Source: Actinomycetes bacterium
GTDB taxonomy: Bacteria > Actinomycetota > Actinomycetes > Streptosporangiales > Streptosporangiaceae
Direction: 5' to 3'
Assembly: GCA_023425615.1 (NCBI GenBank)
Contig: JAFACJ010000502.1
Span: 1-5,005, forward strand
Length of the DNA stretch: 5,005 nt
Shown here: positions 4,448-5,005 of the stretch, in pieces
Layout: each line of letters opens with the position of its first letter
How positions within the stretch are numbered: the stretch's first letter is position 1
Made by a program: the position numbers and the translations under genes
The notes under the pieces: generated by a model
What the model was told of the DNA's origin: nothing
The model's input: the letters and a program-made list of their open reading frames with translations, nothing else
Database searches by the model: none

Positions 4448-5005
4448 TCAACGGCGGGTGCGCTCGACCAGCTCGCCGATCGCCGGCACGACCGCGTCCG
4501 CCACCCGCACCGGCCTGTCGATCAGCCCGCTGGCGTGGAAGAGGTCGGCGGCGTGCTGCTGCTCGGCCACGAACTCCGCGGAGACCGGCAGCAGGCCCCA
4601 GGGCCGGGTGCGCAGGGCGTGCTCCCAGGCGTCCAGGTCGCGGCCGTCGGCGGCGGCGAAGTAGGCCGCCGCCTCGCGCGGGTGCTCGGCCGTCCAGGCG
4701 TCGGCCTCCTGGAGGGCGGAGACGATCGCCGCGAGCTCCCTCGGGTGCCGCTCGGCGAAGTCGCGGCGGGTGAACCACAGCGAGCGGTGGCTGAACAGCC
4801 CGTCGGTCTCGATCAGGGTGCGGACCTCCGTCCGCGCCTCCACCTCGGTCAGGTAGGGGTAGGAGCCGACCCAGGCGTCGACCTCCCCGGCCAGGAACCG
4901 CTGCGCGGCGTCGTCGTAGACGTCGACGGGCACGATGTCCTTCCAGGTCAGACCGGCCTTCTCCAGGGCGAGCAGCAGCAGCGTGGTCTGCCAGGAGCCG
5001 TGGCC
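4448..5005 (-). CDS. ABC transporter substrate-binding protein, SsuA/TauA/NrtA type, C-terminal part (5' end outside window)
   Basis: This is the periplasmic-type (here extracytoplasmic, normally lipid-anchored) binding protein of an ABC importer for an aliphatic sulfonate, taurine, nitrate or similar compound. The frame is open on the - strand to the window edge and stops at TGA (complement of 4448-4450), giving 185 residues of a protein that is usually about 310-350; the signal peptide and first lobe are missing. Diagnostic stretches in order are GHGSWQTTLLLLALEKAGL, TWKDIVPVDV, an alanine-rich DDAAQRFLAGEVDAWVGSYPYL, and later SLWFTRRDFAERHPREL followed by ALQEADAWTAEHPREAA. The GSxxxxTLLxxLEKAGL then KDI-PV then FLAGEVDAW order is the normal SsuA pattern. 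The internal GTG near 4933 is not the start, because homologous sequence continues upstream. It is the last gene before the terminator, so any permease and ATPase genes are probably beyond the right edge. The ligand cannot be deduced. Confidence 0.9.
   Translation of the reverse strand, partial: GHGSWQTTLLLLALEKAGLTWKDIVPVDVYDDAAQRFLAGEVDAWVGSYPYLTEVEARTEVRTLIETDGLFSHRSLWFTRRDFAERHPRELAAIVSALQEADAWTAEHPREAAAYFAAADGRDLDAWEHALRTRPWGLLPVSAEFVAEQQHAADLFHASGLIDRPVRVADAVVPAIGELVERTRR

Noticed and set aside
4448..4933. GTG at 4933 as the start of a short 161-residue - strand protein
   Set aside because: SsuA-type sequence (GSWQTTLLLLALEKAGL, TWKDI) continues in frame upstream to the window edge, so the gene is a fragment of a longer one.
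1..5005. tRNA, rRNA, CRISPR array, insertion sequence, attachment site or toxin-antitoxin pair
   Set aside because: Read for each on both strands; no cloverleaf, regular repeat-spacer pattern, transposase motif or terminal inverted repeats were seen.

Overview
The window is about 5 kb of very GC-rich DNA with strong G/C preference at third codon positions. All gene families point to an actinobacterium, perhaps of the Streptosporangiales type, but the genus cannot be fixed from the sequence. It looks like ordinary chromosome: I see no integrase, transposase, tRNA, rRNA, CRISPR array or phage gene.

Layout: (1) 1-481, +, the C-terminal end of an MFS transporter of the GPH/MFS_2 (melibiose-carrier-like) type, ending in a short PA[N/D/K] repeat tail. 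(2) 543-2061, +, a two-gene unit: a 208-residue protein of unrecognised family built from two similar halves, then 13 nt later a classical short-chain dehydrogenase/reductase with a complete catalytic set. (3) 2062-2223, an AT-rich gap with a possible terminator for the SDR unit and a promoter-like element whose -10 hexamer lies inside an inverted repeat. (4) 2224-3216, +, a DUF523-DUF1722 (YbgA-like) fusion with the three cysteines expected of an Fe-S site. (5) 3217-3342, a second AT-rich gap with several palindromes, a promoter-like element and a hairpin where the ribosome binding site of the next gene should be. (6) 3343-4377, +, a class I SAM methyltransferase with an N-terminal four-cysteine zinc-ribbon-like module and a C-terminal hydrophobic helix. 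(7) 4410-4441, a strong 12-bp hairpin between convergent genes. (8) 4448-5005, -, the C-terminal part of a SsuA/TauA/NrtA-type ABC transporter substrate-binding protein.

The genes do not form one obvious pathway. The only convincing operon is the 208-residue protein plus the SDR, possibly co-transcribed with the MFS transporter upstream (61-nt gap). The DUF523-DUF1722 gene and the methyltransferase each follow their own AT-rich leader and look separately controlled. I found no clear new defence, mobile or biosynthetic system. The points most worth checking are the tandem-duplicated unknown protein, the structured AT-rich leaders, and the substrate of the zinc-ribbon methyltransferase.
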